A stretch of 50,586 nucleotides of DNA from assembly GCA_043497085.1 (NCBI GenBank), contig JBIEKI010000024.1; one strand, given 5' to 3'. Below, piece by piece: positions 32,232 through 39,954 of the stretch. Every line of letters begins with the position of its first letter. Position 1 is the first letter of the stretch. This DNA comes from Thalassobacillus sp043497085. Its GTDB lineage: Bacteria > Bacillota > Bacilli > Bacillales > Halobacillaceae. A model generated the notes under the pieces. That model was not told the DNA's origin, did not search any database, and saw only the letters and a program-made list of their open reading frames with translations. Position numbers and translations under genes: made by a program.

Positions 32232-33053
32232 TCATGTAATTTTATCTAGTAAATTTCCATTTGTAACCTTAATTTGTTTATTTCGATCATCAACATTAAT
32301 GATTTGGACAAGGGACAAATAATCATGAACAACACGTTCTTCCTCTTCATCTTCAGCCTCCGCCAAAACCCCTATCCCTGCGGTTATGGCATTGAATTCC
32401 TCAAGCAGGTTTTTCATGCCGGCAATCGTGCCACCAGCTTTCATAAAATCATCAATGATTAATACACGTGAATTTTCCTGAAGACTCCGTTTCGTCAGTA
32501 CCATCGTCTGGATTTTTCTTGTAGAACCTGAAACATAATTGATACTTACCGTCGATCCCTCTGTGACTTTAGGATCTCTGCGGGCGATTACTACAGGTAC
32601 ATTCAAATAAGAGGCCACAGCATAAGCAAGTGGTATCCCTTTTGTAGCTACGGTCATAACTACATCTACTTCTTTATCTGCAAACGCGGAAGCAAACAAT
32701 CGGCCAATATTCCTTACCGTTTGTGGTTCACCAAGTAAATCACTCATAAACAAGTAACCGCCTGGCAGCAGCCGCTCAGGATCTTCCAAACGATTACATA
32801 ACTGCTTCACGAAAGATTCACTATATTCTTTCGAAAAATGCGGAATATATTTCACCCCACCGGCAGCTCCTGATACTGTCTGCAGGTATCCAATGCTCTC
32901 TTTTTGGAACATCTGATTAATGATACCTAAATCTTCACTGATCGAAGACTTGGCAGCCTGATACGTTTCTGAAAAGAATGGTAAAGAAACTAACTCTCTA
33001 GGATGATCTAATAAATATTGGGTCATTACTACAAGACGTTCGCTTCTTTTCAT
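32232..33053 (-). CDS. purR: Purine repressor PurR
   Basis: Gram-positive PurR represses purine genes and is released by PRPP. The 273 residues have a winged-helix N-terminus (1-75) and a phosphoribosyltransferase-like effector domain with PRPP motif VLIIDDFMKAGGT and MTVATKGIPLAYAVASYLNV. ATG at 33053 has GAGGTG five bases upstream. It follows ispE by 59 bp. A PurBox-like half-site (33066-33078) lies just upstream, which suggests autoregulation. Confidence 0.96.
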   Translation of the reverse strand: MKRSERLVVMTQYLLDHPRELVSLPFFSETYQAAKSSISEDLGIINQMFQKESIGYLQTVSGAAGGVKYIPHFSKEYSESFVKQLCNRLEDPERLLPGGYLFMSDLLGEPQTVRNIGRLFASAFADKEVDVVMTVATKGIPLAYAVASYLNVPVVIARRDPKVTEGSTVSINYVSGSTRKIQTMVLTKRSLQENSRVLIIDDFMKAGGTIAGMKNLLEEFNAITAGIGVLAEAEDEEEERVVHDYLSLVQIINVDDRNKQIKVTNGNLLDKIT

Positions 33054-33065
33054 AAGCACACCTCA

Positions 33066-33078
33066 AAATCCGAATATT
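33066..33078 (+). promoter_or_regulatory. Possible PurBox half-site before purR
   Basis: AAATCCGAATATT fits AwwwCCGAACwwT except for one C-to-T change. I see no good second half at the usual spacing, so it is tentative. Confidence 0.35.
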
Positions 33079-33112
33079 ATCATCTAATAATACCAGATTC
33101 ATACGGTTTTGA

Positions 33113-33979
33113 TCAAGCGTTCGAACGATATCCTAACATTCTGACTAAGTATACTTCATCACAAAAACCCTTCAGACTATTGAAAATACGATGAGCTCTA
33201 GTCTCCTGGCGTGCGAGTGAAAACACGGTAGGCCCACTTCCGCTCATTAATACAGCATCCGCTCCTGCTTGTGCCATTTGTTCTTTAATCTGACGTACTT
33301 CAGGGTGAAGATCTAATGTCACTGATTCAAGAACATTACCGACGTTATCGCACAATTGGCTGAAATTCTGCTGCTCAAGCGCATCAATCATTAGCTCTGT
33401 ATCAGGGTGGATAGCATTTTCTCCATTATATTTTTTATAGACGGTGGCGGTGGAGACGCCGATTTCCGGTTTGGCGAGGACTACCCAGCAAGAAGGGGGT
33501 GCTGGTAATTCCTTTATTTGTTCACCACGGCCTGTCGCAATTGCTGTCCCCCCATAAACACAAAAGGAGACATCGGAACCAATGGTGCTTCCTAAATGAG
33601 CTAACTCATCCATGCTCAGTCCCAATTCCCATAGGCGATTGACGCCACGCAAGACGGCGGCAGCATCACTACTTCCACCAGCAAGTCCAGCCGCAACTGG
33701 AATATTCTTTTCAATGAAGATCCTTACTCCAGCCTCCAGATTATATGTATCCTTCACCAATTTAGCGGCCCTGTACGCCAGGTTTCGGTCATCATTAGGG
33801 ACAAACCGGCTTTCCGATTCAATAATGATGCGATCTTCTTCTAATAACTGGAGCGTAATCCGATCCGCTAAGTCGATAGTCGTCATCACCATCTCCACTT
33901 CATGGAAACCATCATCTCTTTTATATAAAACGTCCAGCGAGAGATTTATTTTAGCCGGCGCTTTTTCATACACATACAT
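33113..33979 (-). CDS. ispE: 4-diphosphocytidyl-2-C-methyl-D-erythritol kinase
   Basis: GHMP kinase of the non-mevalonate isoprenoid pathway. The 288 residues carry the start motif KAPAKINLSLDVL, the ATP-binding loop PVAAGLAGGSSDAAAVLRG (about 93-111) and the C-terminal MSGSGPTVF. ATG at 33979 has AGTAGGTG upstream. It lies between sspF and purR in conserved order. No hairpin is seen after it, so purR may be cotranscribed. Confidence 0.96.
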   Translation of the reverse strand: MYVYEKAPAKINLSLDVLYKRDDGFHEVEMVMTTIDLADRITLQLLEEDRIIIESESRFVPNDDRNLAYRAAKLVKDTYNLEAGVRIFIEKNIPVAAGLAGGSSDAAAVLRGVNRLWELGLSMDELAHLGSTIGSDVSFCVYGGTAIATGRGEQIKELPAPPSCWVVLAKPEIGVSTATVYKKYNGENAIHPDTELMIDALEQQNFSQLCDNVGNVLESVTLDLHPEVRQIKEQMAQAGADAVLMSGSGPTVFSLARQETRAHRIFNSLKGFCDEVYLVRMLGYRSNA

Positions 33980-34030
33980 TGCTACACCTACTTTTCCTCA
34001 TCATTCCTATATGAGATTGTACCACATTTC

Positions 34031-34068
34031 ATTTCAAAAAAGGGAGGGCCCGTCAGGACCGCTCCCTT
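34031..34068 (-). terminator. sspF terminator overlapping the gene end
   Basis: Stem AAGGGAG/CTCCCTT with an inner GGTCC-TGAC-GGGCC helix, then TTTTTTGAAAT on the minus strand. The sspF stop codon (34053-34055) falls in the loop, so the hairpin includes the last codons. Confidence 0.85.
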
Positions 34069-34232
34069 ATCATTTGTTCCTGAGCCTTTTGGATGGCATG
34101 TTTCACCATGTTTCCGGCATCGCGAGTCGTGATGCCACCCCACCCTTCTTTCTGTACCTTGTCGTAAAAGCCAAGTTCTTTCGCTATCTCTTCCTTCATA
34201 CCATCGGACATGATCCCTCTACGTCTGCTCAC
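34053..34232 (-). CDS. sspF: Small acid-soluble spore protein SspF (alpha/beta-type-like)
   Basis: A DNA-binding spore protein made in the forespore. It is only 59 residues. It begins MSRRRGIMSDGMKEEIAKEL and ends in a second helix region ARDAGNMVK-like (TRDAGNMVKHAIQKAQEQM), closely matching B. subtilis SspF. It starts with GTG at 34232, with AAAGGAG ten bases upstream. A SigG-type promoter lies at 34276-34305. The order veg-sspF-ispE is conserved. Apart from its small size and overlap with its terminator, it is ordinary. Confidence 0.93.
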   Translation of the reverse strand: MSRRRGIMSDGMKEEIAKELGFYDKVQKEGWGGITTRDAGNMVKHAIQKAQEQMIRERS

Positions 34233-34275
34233 TTGTGTGCAGCTCCTTTCGAAAAAAGCTTTATTACGACACTTA

Positions 34276-34305
34276 TAGCATATGAGTCTGGACGATACTC
34301 ATTCA
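34276..34305 (-). promoter_or_regulatory. sspF SigG promoter
   Basis: Minus strand: TGAATG (34300-34305), 17-bp spacer, TATGCTA (34276-34282; 5 of 7 to CATACTA). Confidence 0.65.
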
Positions 34306-34381
34306 GGGACTAATGGGTAAAAAGAGCAAATATTGCCTGCATGACATCAGGCTGAAAGACTTTCCCCTCTGTTTCCCGGCA

Positions 34382-34414
34382 TAAAAAAAGAACAGTAAAC
34401 AATGTTTACTGTTC
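34382..34414 (-). terminator. veg terminator overlapping the stop codon
   Basis: 11-bp perfect stem GAACAGTAAAC/GTTTACTGTTC, 3-nt loop, seven T on the minus strand. The veg stop TAA (34406-34408) is inside the stem. Confidence 0.9.
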
Positions 34415-34669
34415 TCCGATAGCCAGTTTGGTCATCTCGTCGAAGCTTAATTCAACCGTTTCTGTAAGTACATCTGCATAGCTATAAGATACTCGTTCAA
34501 AAGCATTTTCCTCTTGGTCAAGCTCGACAATGAATACCGAAGGGTATGTTTCAGCCAAGATGCCGGAACGCTGGATCGTTTTCCTCCGACCCCCATTTGC
34601 TGTCAAAGTCAATCGCTTACCAATTTGGCCTTCAAGGGATTCTTTTATTTCGAATAACGTTTTAGCCAC
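34406..34669 (-). CDS. veg: Veg protein
   Basis: A small, very abundant protein conserved in Firmicutes; in B. subtilis it stimulates biofilm gene expression by opposing SinR, and spore outgrowth is affected. The 87 residues contain the invariant GKRLTLTANGGRRKTIQRSG and ETYPSVFIVELDQEENAFERVSYSY cores. GTG at 34669 (family start) with GAGGTGGAG upstream; the frame extends further upstream but into the promoter. Two tandem strong SigA promoters explain the expected high expression. Confidence 0.95.
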   Translation of the reverse strand: MAKTLFEIKESLEGQIGKRLTLTANGGRRKTIQRSGILAETYPSVFIVELDQEENAFERVSYSYADVLTETVELSFDEMTKLAIGEQ

Positions 34670-34692
34670 TACACTCCACCTCACTGTATATA

Positions 34693-34721
34693 AATATAAC
34701 ACAAGCCATCGATTATGTCAA
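34693..34721 (-). promoter_or_regulatory. veg proximal SigA promoter
   Basis: Minus strand: TTGACA (34716-34721), 17-bp spacer, TATATT (34693-34698). Confidence 0.85.
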
Positions 34722-34733
34722 ATAAAATCTTAT

Positions 34734-34763
34734 ATTATACCAGTATGACAAAATTGATGTCAA
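34734..34763 (-). promoter_or_regulatory. veg distal SigA promoter
   Basis: Minus strand: TTGACA (34758-34763), 18-bp spacer, TATAAT (34734-34739); both hexamers are perfect. Confidence 0.85.
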
Positions 34764-34817
34764 CAAAATAATTACTTATGTCATGATATCTTTATTATTC
34801 CTGAAAAAGGAAATTAT

Positions 34818-34931
34818 ATGTATAAAAAATAAAAACGCTCTCTGTCTCAAAACTCACTTGGCCAAAAACGGTAATCAAAGGCATTCTTTGAACGTTTAAG
34901 CCAGCAACATTTCGAGACAGTGCGTTTTTAT
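34818..34931 (-). terminator. yabG terminator, long hairpin
   Basis: A roughly 100-nt stem-loop: outer arms AAAAACGC.CTGTCTC / GAGACAG..GCGTTTTT, then TGGC/GCCA, AAACG/CGTTT and CAAAG-GCATT-CTTTG at the tip, followed by TTTTTATTTTTTATA on the minus strand. Unusually long for a terminator; it may be a repeat put to this use. Confidence 0.7.
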
Positions 34932-35842
34932 ATTTCAGGTGTAGTTTCTGATTCCGCTTCTGTCGCTTTTTCTTCCTCTTCAAGCATTTCTAATGACCGG
35001 TACGGCATACCGACACGAAGCAACCCACGCGTTTCCACACCACCCAGCCCTTCTTCACCAGTCAGCGTATTCCGCAGCACTTCACGGACATTGACTTTAT
35101 CCATAAACGAGGTATAAGCAATACGTGCAACGATATATACAGGATCCAACGCATGGATATTTATCCTTTTCGGTGAACTGGCATAGTTCGCCCCAGCCTT
35201 AATCAACGATTCAAAATGAGACTGGCAAGCTCCTGCAAATACCACCATTTGATCAAGATGGGAAGTTTTACTTCTAATTTCCCGTACCGTATCAACGAAG
35301 TATTGGGAATGCCGGTATGCACGTAAATCACGAACAGTACCCTTATTTTTAGAAAAAGAATCATGTCCGGTAATTACTACGATATCCGGTTGTATTTTAT
35401 CTAATAGCGACCCAATCTGCAGTGGCATTTCCTTTTCATCCATATGGGTACCGTGGACCTGAAGTCCAAGCTGTTGGTAAAGCTGGATGCATTTTTTTAA
35501 AAAAAGCTGGTCTCCATCAACGTGCAGGACGCGGGGGGATATTTGAAAATAGTTATTTTCGTGCTGGTAGCCATTGGTTGATTCATGATCCCTTTTTTCT
35601 TTAAGGAGCTGATAATCCTGGCGAAACAAACGATAAGAATAATCCTCCTGGACCTTTACCTTCTTTTTATGCTGCCGATATTCTTCCCCTGTCACCTTTT
35701 TCAAATCAGCAAGCGGCGCATCTGCTTCAAGACGGAAATCTTCCCCAAATAGAAGAACACGGTCTCTGCTGACAGATTGTACGCGGAATAAGAGATCATG
35801 GTTATATGACCTGCGTGTAACCAGGTCCCCTTTGACAATCAT
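34928..35842 (-). CDS. yabG: Sporulation protease YabG
   Basis: Mother-cell protease that cuts coat proteins such as SpoIVA and SafA to prepare them for Tgl cross-linking. The 304 residues have an SH3-like N-terminus (KGDLVTRRSYNHDLLFRVQSV) and the catalytic core with TGHD and AGACQS supplying the His and Cys. The C-terminal 20 residues are acidic. ATG at 35842 has GAGGTGG upstream. A SigK-type promoter is visible at 35873-35900. Confidence 0.95.
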   Translation of the reverse strand: MIVKGDLVTRRSYNHDLLFRVQSVSRDRVLLFGEDFRLEADAPLADLKKVTGEEYRQHKKKVKVQEDYSYRLFRQDYQLLKEKRDHESTNGYQHENNYFQISPRVLHVDGDQLFLKKCIQLYQQLGLQVHGTHMDEKEMPLQIGSLLDKIQPDIVVITGHDSFSKNKGTVRDLRAYRHSQYFVDTVREIRSKTSHLDQMVVFAGACQSHFESLIKAGANYASSPKRINIHALDPVYIVARIAYTSFMDKVNVREVLRNTLTGEEGLGGVETRGLLRVGMPYRSLEMLEEEEKATEAESETTPEI

Positions 35843-35872
35843 GTTGCCACCACCTCACACATATCACTAACA

Positions 35873-35900
35873 TAGCCTATGTGAAAGGCGTGAAGTTGTG
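35873..35900 (-). promoter_or_regulatory. yabG SigK promoter
   Basis: Minus strand: CACA (35897-35900), 15-bp spacer, CATAGGCTA (35873-35881), fitting mACm / CATAnnnTA. yabG is SigK-dependent in B. subtilis. Confidence 0.7.
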
Positions 35901-35913
35901 TATAGCAAGTAGT

Positions 35914-36801
35914 TTAATTCGATTCTGGCTCTTCGTAGAGTAAATTAGCGAGAGTTGCGAATTCTTCCATGGTTAAAGACTCCCCACGACGGGAAGGTTC
36001 TATGGCAACCGCTGTCAGCTTCTCCCTTAGCTCTTCCTTATCAAACTTCCCTTTAAAGTGACGGGACAAATTATTCATCAAGGTCTTGCGGCGCTGCCCG
36101 AAAGTCGCCTGTACGACCGTGAAGAAAAATTCCTCATCTTTCACCTGAACCGGCGGAGTATCTCGCAGGGTCAGCTGCAGGACAGAAGAATCAACATTCG
36201 GCTGGGGCATAAACACGGTTTTTGGGACATTCATTACTACTTTAGCTTCCGTATAGTATTGAACCGCTATCGACAAAGACCCATAGCTTTTCGTATTAGG
36301 CGATGCAGCCATACGTTCTGCAACTTCTTTTTGGATCATCACAGTAATGTTTTCTACAGGGAGACGTTCCATCAGTAACTTCATCAAGATAGGGGTCGTG
36401 ATGTAATAAGGAAGGTTAGCTACGATTTTTAAACTTTGCCCAGGTTCAAATTGCGTACGTATCACTTCATGGACATCCGCTTTTAAAATATCATTGTTAA
36501 TGATTGTTACATTTTCATAAGGGGAGAGCGTTTCTTCTAAAATCGGCACCAACCGCTGATCGATTTCAAATGCCACGACACGGTCGGCATGCCTTGCCAG
36601 TTGTTCTGTCAACGCTCCTATCCCCGGCCCTATCTCAATGGCGCCGGAGTGGTCATCCACGCCTGCGTGCTGAACAATATTCTCTAATATATTGGCATCG
36701 ATTAAAAAATTCTGTCCCAGGCTTTTCTTGAACGAAAAGCCATATTGATTCAGAATCTCTTTCGTTCTCGTCGGGGTGGCAATCGCCTTTTGGTTACTCA
36801 T
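35914..36801 (-). CDS. ksgA: 16S rRNA dimethyladenosine transferase KsgA
   Basis: Dimethylates two adjacent adenosines near the 3' end of 16S rRNA. The 295 residues carry KKSLGQNFLID, the SAM loop IEIGPGIGALTEQL and the catalytic NLPYYITTPI. ATG at 36801 has AGGAGG six bases upstream and overlaps the rnmV stop by 8 bp, so the two are coupled; both act in ribosome RNA maturation. Confidence 0.97.
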   Translation of the reverse strand: MSNQKAIATPTRTKEILNQYGFSFKKSLGQNFLIDANILENIVQHAGVDDHSGAIEIGPGIGALTEQLARHADRVVAFEIDQRLVPILEETLSPYENVTIINNDILKADVHEVIRTQFEPGQSLKIVANLPYYITTPILMKLLMERLPVENITVMIQKEVAERMAASPNTKSYGSLSIAVQYYTEAKVVMNVPKTVFMPQPNVDSSVLQLTLRDTPPVQVKDEEFFFTVVQATFGQRRKTLMNNLSRHFKGKFDKEELREKLTAVAIEPSRRGESLTMEEFATLANLLYEEPESN

Positions 36802-37357
36802 CTTTTTCCTCCTGTATCAACACTTCCATCGTCTGTTCGAACTCTTGCTTAGAAATATGAAACATATTAAGCCGCTTCAATAACTGCTTGCCATTCGTTT
36901 TACCTATGTTAAGAAGCTCTCCCAGCCTGTCCCTTCTATAGCCTGCGCGAGCTCCACCTAAAAGTCCATATGCTATTAAATCGGTTTTGGTTATCTCAGT
37001 TCCTGTTATTTCAGTCAACTCATAAACAGACGCCAAAGCTTCTTGAATCGCTTCTACGGTAGCATGTTCAATTCCAAGTCCCTTATCAAATTTGGAGCGG
37101 GCCTGGTCTTTTGGTAAAAACGCATGCTTACAGCCAGGAACTGCATCAGAGATTATCGAACGGATTCTCTCACCTGGAGCATCAGGGTCAGTAAAGATGA
37201 TTACGCCCCGTTTTTCTTTGGCATGCCTGATTCGTTCAATGGTTTCTTTATTGATAGCAGATCCGTTCGATTCAATGGTATCCGCCTCAACAGCCTGCTT
37301 TACTTTTGCAGTATCATCTTTTCCTTCTACTACAATGATTTCTTTAATTTTTTTCAA
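36794..37357 (-). CDS. rnmV: Ribonuclease M5
   Basis: Matures the 5S rRNA precursor together with ribosomal protein uL18. The 187 residues contain an N-terminal Toprim domain: IIVVEGKDD (catalytic Glu) and the acidic DPDAPGERI. The C-terminal half binds RNA. The start is TTG at 37357, with GGAGG eight bases ahead, matching the family start KKIKEIIVVEG; a frame extension upstream has no such site. Confidence 0.95.
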   Translation of the reverse strand: MKKIKEIIVVEGKDDTAKVKQAVEADTIESNGSAINKETIERIRHAKEKRGVIIFTDPDAPGERIRSIISDAVPGCKHAFLPKDQARSKFDKGLGIEHATVEAIQEALASVYELTEITGTEITKTDLIAYGLLGGARAGYRRDRLGELLNIGKTNGKQLLKRLNMFHISKQEFEQTMEVLIQEEKDE

Positions 37358-37419
37358 CCTGTATTCCTCCGTGCACTCGCACTGTTTAATTGTTTTCAGC
37401 ATACCACGAAACGATTACA

Positions 37420-37453
37420 AAAGAAAAAGCAGAGGAGCGATTCCCCTGCTTTC
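37420..37453 (-). terminator. yabE terminator
   Basis: Stem AAAGCAGGGG/CTCCTCTGCTTT (one G-U), 5-nt loop, TTTTTCTTTT on the minus strand. Confidence 0.8.
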
Positions 37454-37461
37454 TTGTGCTA

Positions 37462-38718
37462 TTACTCAAGGATTTTAACCTGGACCGTCTTTCTCCCAAA
37501 ACTTAATGCATCACTTTTCGAAGACATGAACAAGTCAATCTTATTTCCGTTGATTGCTCCACCTGTGTCTCCAGCGATGGCATTTCCATAACCCTCAACC
37601 CATACTCGCGTACCTAATGGAATGACACTTGGATCGACCGCAATCACCTTAGCGTCAGGATTCGCTTTCAAGTTGATGCCGGTTGCAGTAATGCCAGAAC
37701 ACCCTGAACAGCTCGCCGTATAGGCAGTAGCGCTCATTTGCAGCGTTTTGACTCCGGTATCGGAGCTGCTCCGTGATACTGTACTGTCACTATTGTTACT
37801 GCTTGATTCAGCTTTACTGGTATTATTGGAAACAGTGGTCACTTTTTGCTTTTCCGGCTGCTTTGTACCAATCGCCACAATTCTATTTTTGCTGTCTTTC
37901 TTATTTTCTTCTTTAATTAGTTTACGATCGACTTCTTCACCGTTTTTCAATGTCACTTCATACTTTTTAGTGACAAGGCCTTTTTCACCATCAGATACGA
38001 CCTTTCTTTTTCCTTTCAAAAGAGAACTATCCTGTTTGGTTACTGTTGAAAAGTCAATTTCTTCTTCTACCACATCTGTAACTTTTTCTATACGTGTGAT
38101 ATGTATTGGAGTCTCACCATCAAGTTCTTTGGACTTCTTCGGTTTCAATTCATCCAGTTTCCCAAGTTCGATTTTCTGGTTTTCAAGAAAATCACCTACG
38201 GTTGAAGCTGTCGTCCATACTTTTTTCTTCTTCCCGCCATCATTGATGGTAACCTGGAACGCTTTGTCTACTTCAATATTCATATTTGCTTTGATAGGAG
38301 CATCCTGCTTATGCGAGACCTCATCACGATCTTTAAAACTGAGGTTTTGTTCGTCGAAAAATTCTCCTACTGTTTCTGTAGTTGTATAATATTCTTTTTG
38401 TTCACCATCAATGACTACTTGAACCGGTTGGGCAGTTTGATAATCTACTTCCATCCCGTCAGTTAAAGCAGTATTTTCCGGATGAGATAATTCATCATAT
38501 TCTGAGATGTCTATGTCTAGTGTTTGCAGAAGTTCACCAACTGTATTTTCATGTGTGCGTACTTGAGTTGGTTCACCGTTATTATTCACGATGACTTCTG
38601 CTTTCGTTGCTTCATGAGTTAAAACACCAAGTAAGGCAAACAATACGACGCTGCTAATAATAGTCACAACCATCGTAGTTTTCGAAGCTGGCAATAACTT
38701 AGAAAATATTTTTTTCAT
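37462..38718 (-). CDS. yabE: YabE, G5- and 3D-domain cell-wall protein
   Basis: A secreted wall-active protein of the Rpf/Sps-like group. The 418 residues start with a signal/TM segment (about 15-35), then three DUF348 repeats (about 38-200, each with a VGEL/VGEF/VGDF core), a G5 domain (about 205-285), a Ser/Asn-rich linker (295-325) and a C-terminal 3D domain (about 330-418) whose three Asp lie in VDPS, GDTGG and KIDLF. The 3D fold resembles MltA lytic transglycosylases. ATG at 38718 has AGGAGG nine bases upstream. In B. subtilis it is controlled by an antisense RNA; I see no clear promoter for one here. Confidence 0.93.
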   Translation of the reverse strand: MKKIFSKLLPASKTTMVVTIISSVVLFALLGVLTHEATKAEVIVNNNGEPTQVRTHENTVGELLQTLDIDISEYDELSHPENTALTDGMEVDYQTAQPVQVVIDGEQKEYYTTTETVGEFFDEQNLSFKDRDEVSHKQDAPIKANMNIEVDKAFQVTINDGGKKKKVWTTASTVGDFLENQKIELGKLDELKPKKSKELDGETPIHITRIEKVTDVVEEEIDFSTVTKQDSSLLKGKRKVVSDGEKGLVTKKYEVTLKNGEEVDRKLIKEENKKDSKNRIVAIGTKQPEKQKVTTVSNNTSKAESSSNNSDSTVSRSSSDTGVKTLQMSATAYTASCSGCSGITATGINLKANPDAKVIAVDPSVIPLGTRVWVEGYGNAIAGDTGGAINGNKIDLFMSSKSDALSFGRKTVQVKILE

Positions 38719-38963
38719 GCCTTCTTGCCTCCTTTTTGATAAAAAGCCTTAACAGATAAATGCGAATCTGCAAAAACCAAGCCAGCGGCCCGTTTTCACA
38801 ATACCCAATATACACGTCCGAGAAATGAAATAACATAACAAGCATGTTACAATTCTCATACATTTGTATAATAAAATAGGTATAAATACCCTTTATTTCA
38901 AAAAATGACATGGATACGACAAACTAACCCAATATTTTACCGGACCTTTTACCTGGTATGACA
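38719..38963. other. yabE-tatD intergenic stretch
   Basis: Upstream region of yabE up to the tatD terminator. A TATATT occurs near 38804 on the minus strand but without a convincing -35. I see no gene or repeat in it. Confidence 0.5.
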
Positions 38964-38994
38964 TTAAAAAAACGCCCTTCATTATGAAGGACGG
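38964..38994 (-). terminator. tatD terminator
   Basis: 9-bp stem CGTCCTTCA/TGAAGGGCG (one G-U), 3-nt loop, TTTTTTTAAT on the minus strand. Confidence 0.9.
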
Positions 38995-39019
38995 TAAAAA
39001 TTTCATCTTTACAAATGGA

Positions 39020-39790
39020 TTATTGCTTAATATTAAAGAATTTCATTGCATTTCTAGTCGTTTTATCGCTCACTTCTTCCAATGAAACGCCTTTCAATTC
39101 AGCAATTTGTTCTGCTACTAATTTGACATAAGCAGGTTCATTTCGCTTTCCACGGTTTGGATGGGGAGCTAAAAATGGACAATCGGTTTCTACAAGTAAG
39201 TGATCGAGATCAATCGCCTCTGCAACTTCTTTCGGTCGTTTGGCATTTTTAAAGGTTACTGGTCCTCCCAGTGAAATCATAAAATTCATTTTCACACATT
39301 CTTCAGCAATTTCTACAGAGCCACTGTAGCAATGCATGATACCACCGACTTCTTCTGCTTTTTCTTCTTTTAAAATATCCACGATATCCTGAGTCGCTTC
39401 CCGGTTATGAATGATGATGGGCATATTCACTTTTTTAGCTAATTGTATCTGTTTACGAAACACTTCTTTCTGGACATCTGCCGGGGATTTATCCCAGTGA
39501 TAATCCAGTCCCATTTCGCCTAAAGCCACTACCTTAGGGTGGGAAGATAACTCTTCAATCCAGTCCAGGTCGGTGTCTTCCATATCAATAGCATCTACGG
39601 GATGCCAACCGACGGCAGCATAGATATTATCGTGCGACTCAGCGATTTCAATCGCTAGCGGGATGGTTTCACGGTCGAATCCCACTACCACCATATATTT
39701 GACGCCTTCCTCATTGGCGCGCTGAATCACTTCCTCGCGGTCTTCTTCGAATTGTCTGGCATTTAAATGGACATGCGTATCAAATAACAT
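39020..39790 (-). CDS. tatD: TatD-family metal-dependent hydrolase (YabD)
   Basis: A TIM-barrel metal hydrolase; relatives act as DNases. The 256 residues have the two-metal ligands FDTHVHLN, GEMGLDYHW, IIIHNREA, MHCYSG and ETDCPFLAPHP. ATG at 39790 has AAGGTGG eight bases upstream and matches the family start MLFDTH. The gene follows metS after a terminator and a repeat, so it may have its own weak promoter in 39791-39820. Confidence 0.95.
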   Translation of the reverse strand: MLFDTHVHLNARQFEEDREEVIQRANEEGVKYMVVVGFDRETIPLAIEIAESHDNIYAAVGWHPVDAIDMEDTDLDWIEELSSHPKVVALGEMGLDYHWDKSPADVQKEVFRKQIQLAKKVNMPIIIHNREATQDIVDILKEEKAEEVGGIMHCYSGSVEIAEECVKMNFMISLGGPVTFKNAKRPKEVAEAIDLDHLLVETDCPFLAPHPNRGKRNEPAYVKLVAEQIAELKGVSLEEVSDKTTRNAMKFFNIKQ

Positions 39791-39819
39791 TGTTACTACC
39801 ACCTTTTCAAATTACTTTA

Positions 39820-39908
39820 TTAGAAAAACCTGGCTTATCGCCAAGTCTTTATGGGAAAGCAGTGTTTCTTATACTTTTATCCTTTAACATAGTTAAACTT
39901 TCTTAAAG
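39820..39908 (+). repeat. Dispersed repeat, copy C (TTAGAAAAACTTGG family)
   Basis: TTAGAAAAACCTGGCTTATC, GCCAAGTC, TTTCTTATACTTTTATCC, TTTAACATAGTTAAAC, TTTCTTAAAG. It is the best match to copy A in its first half and to copy B in its second. The head GGC-TTATC-GCC forms a small hairpin. Confidence 0.7.
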
Positions 39909-39911
39909 TGC

Positions 39912-39950
39912 AAGCAAAGGGAAAGCCATTTATCAGCTTTCCCTTTTTGA
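39912..39950 (-). terminator. metS terminator
   Basis: 11-bp perfect stem AAAGGGAAAGC/GCTTTCCCTTT; the T run is partly within the stem, so it is somewhat atypical. Confidence 0.65.
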
Positions 39951-39954
39951 GGTT

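Noticed and set aside
33612..34313. Long plus-strand frame (233 codons) opposite ispE and sspF
   Set aside because: It is the antisense of two well-recognised genes, and composition follows their codon pattern.
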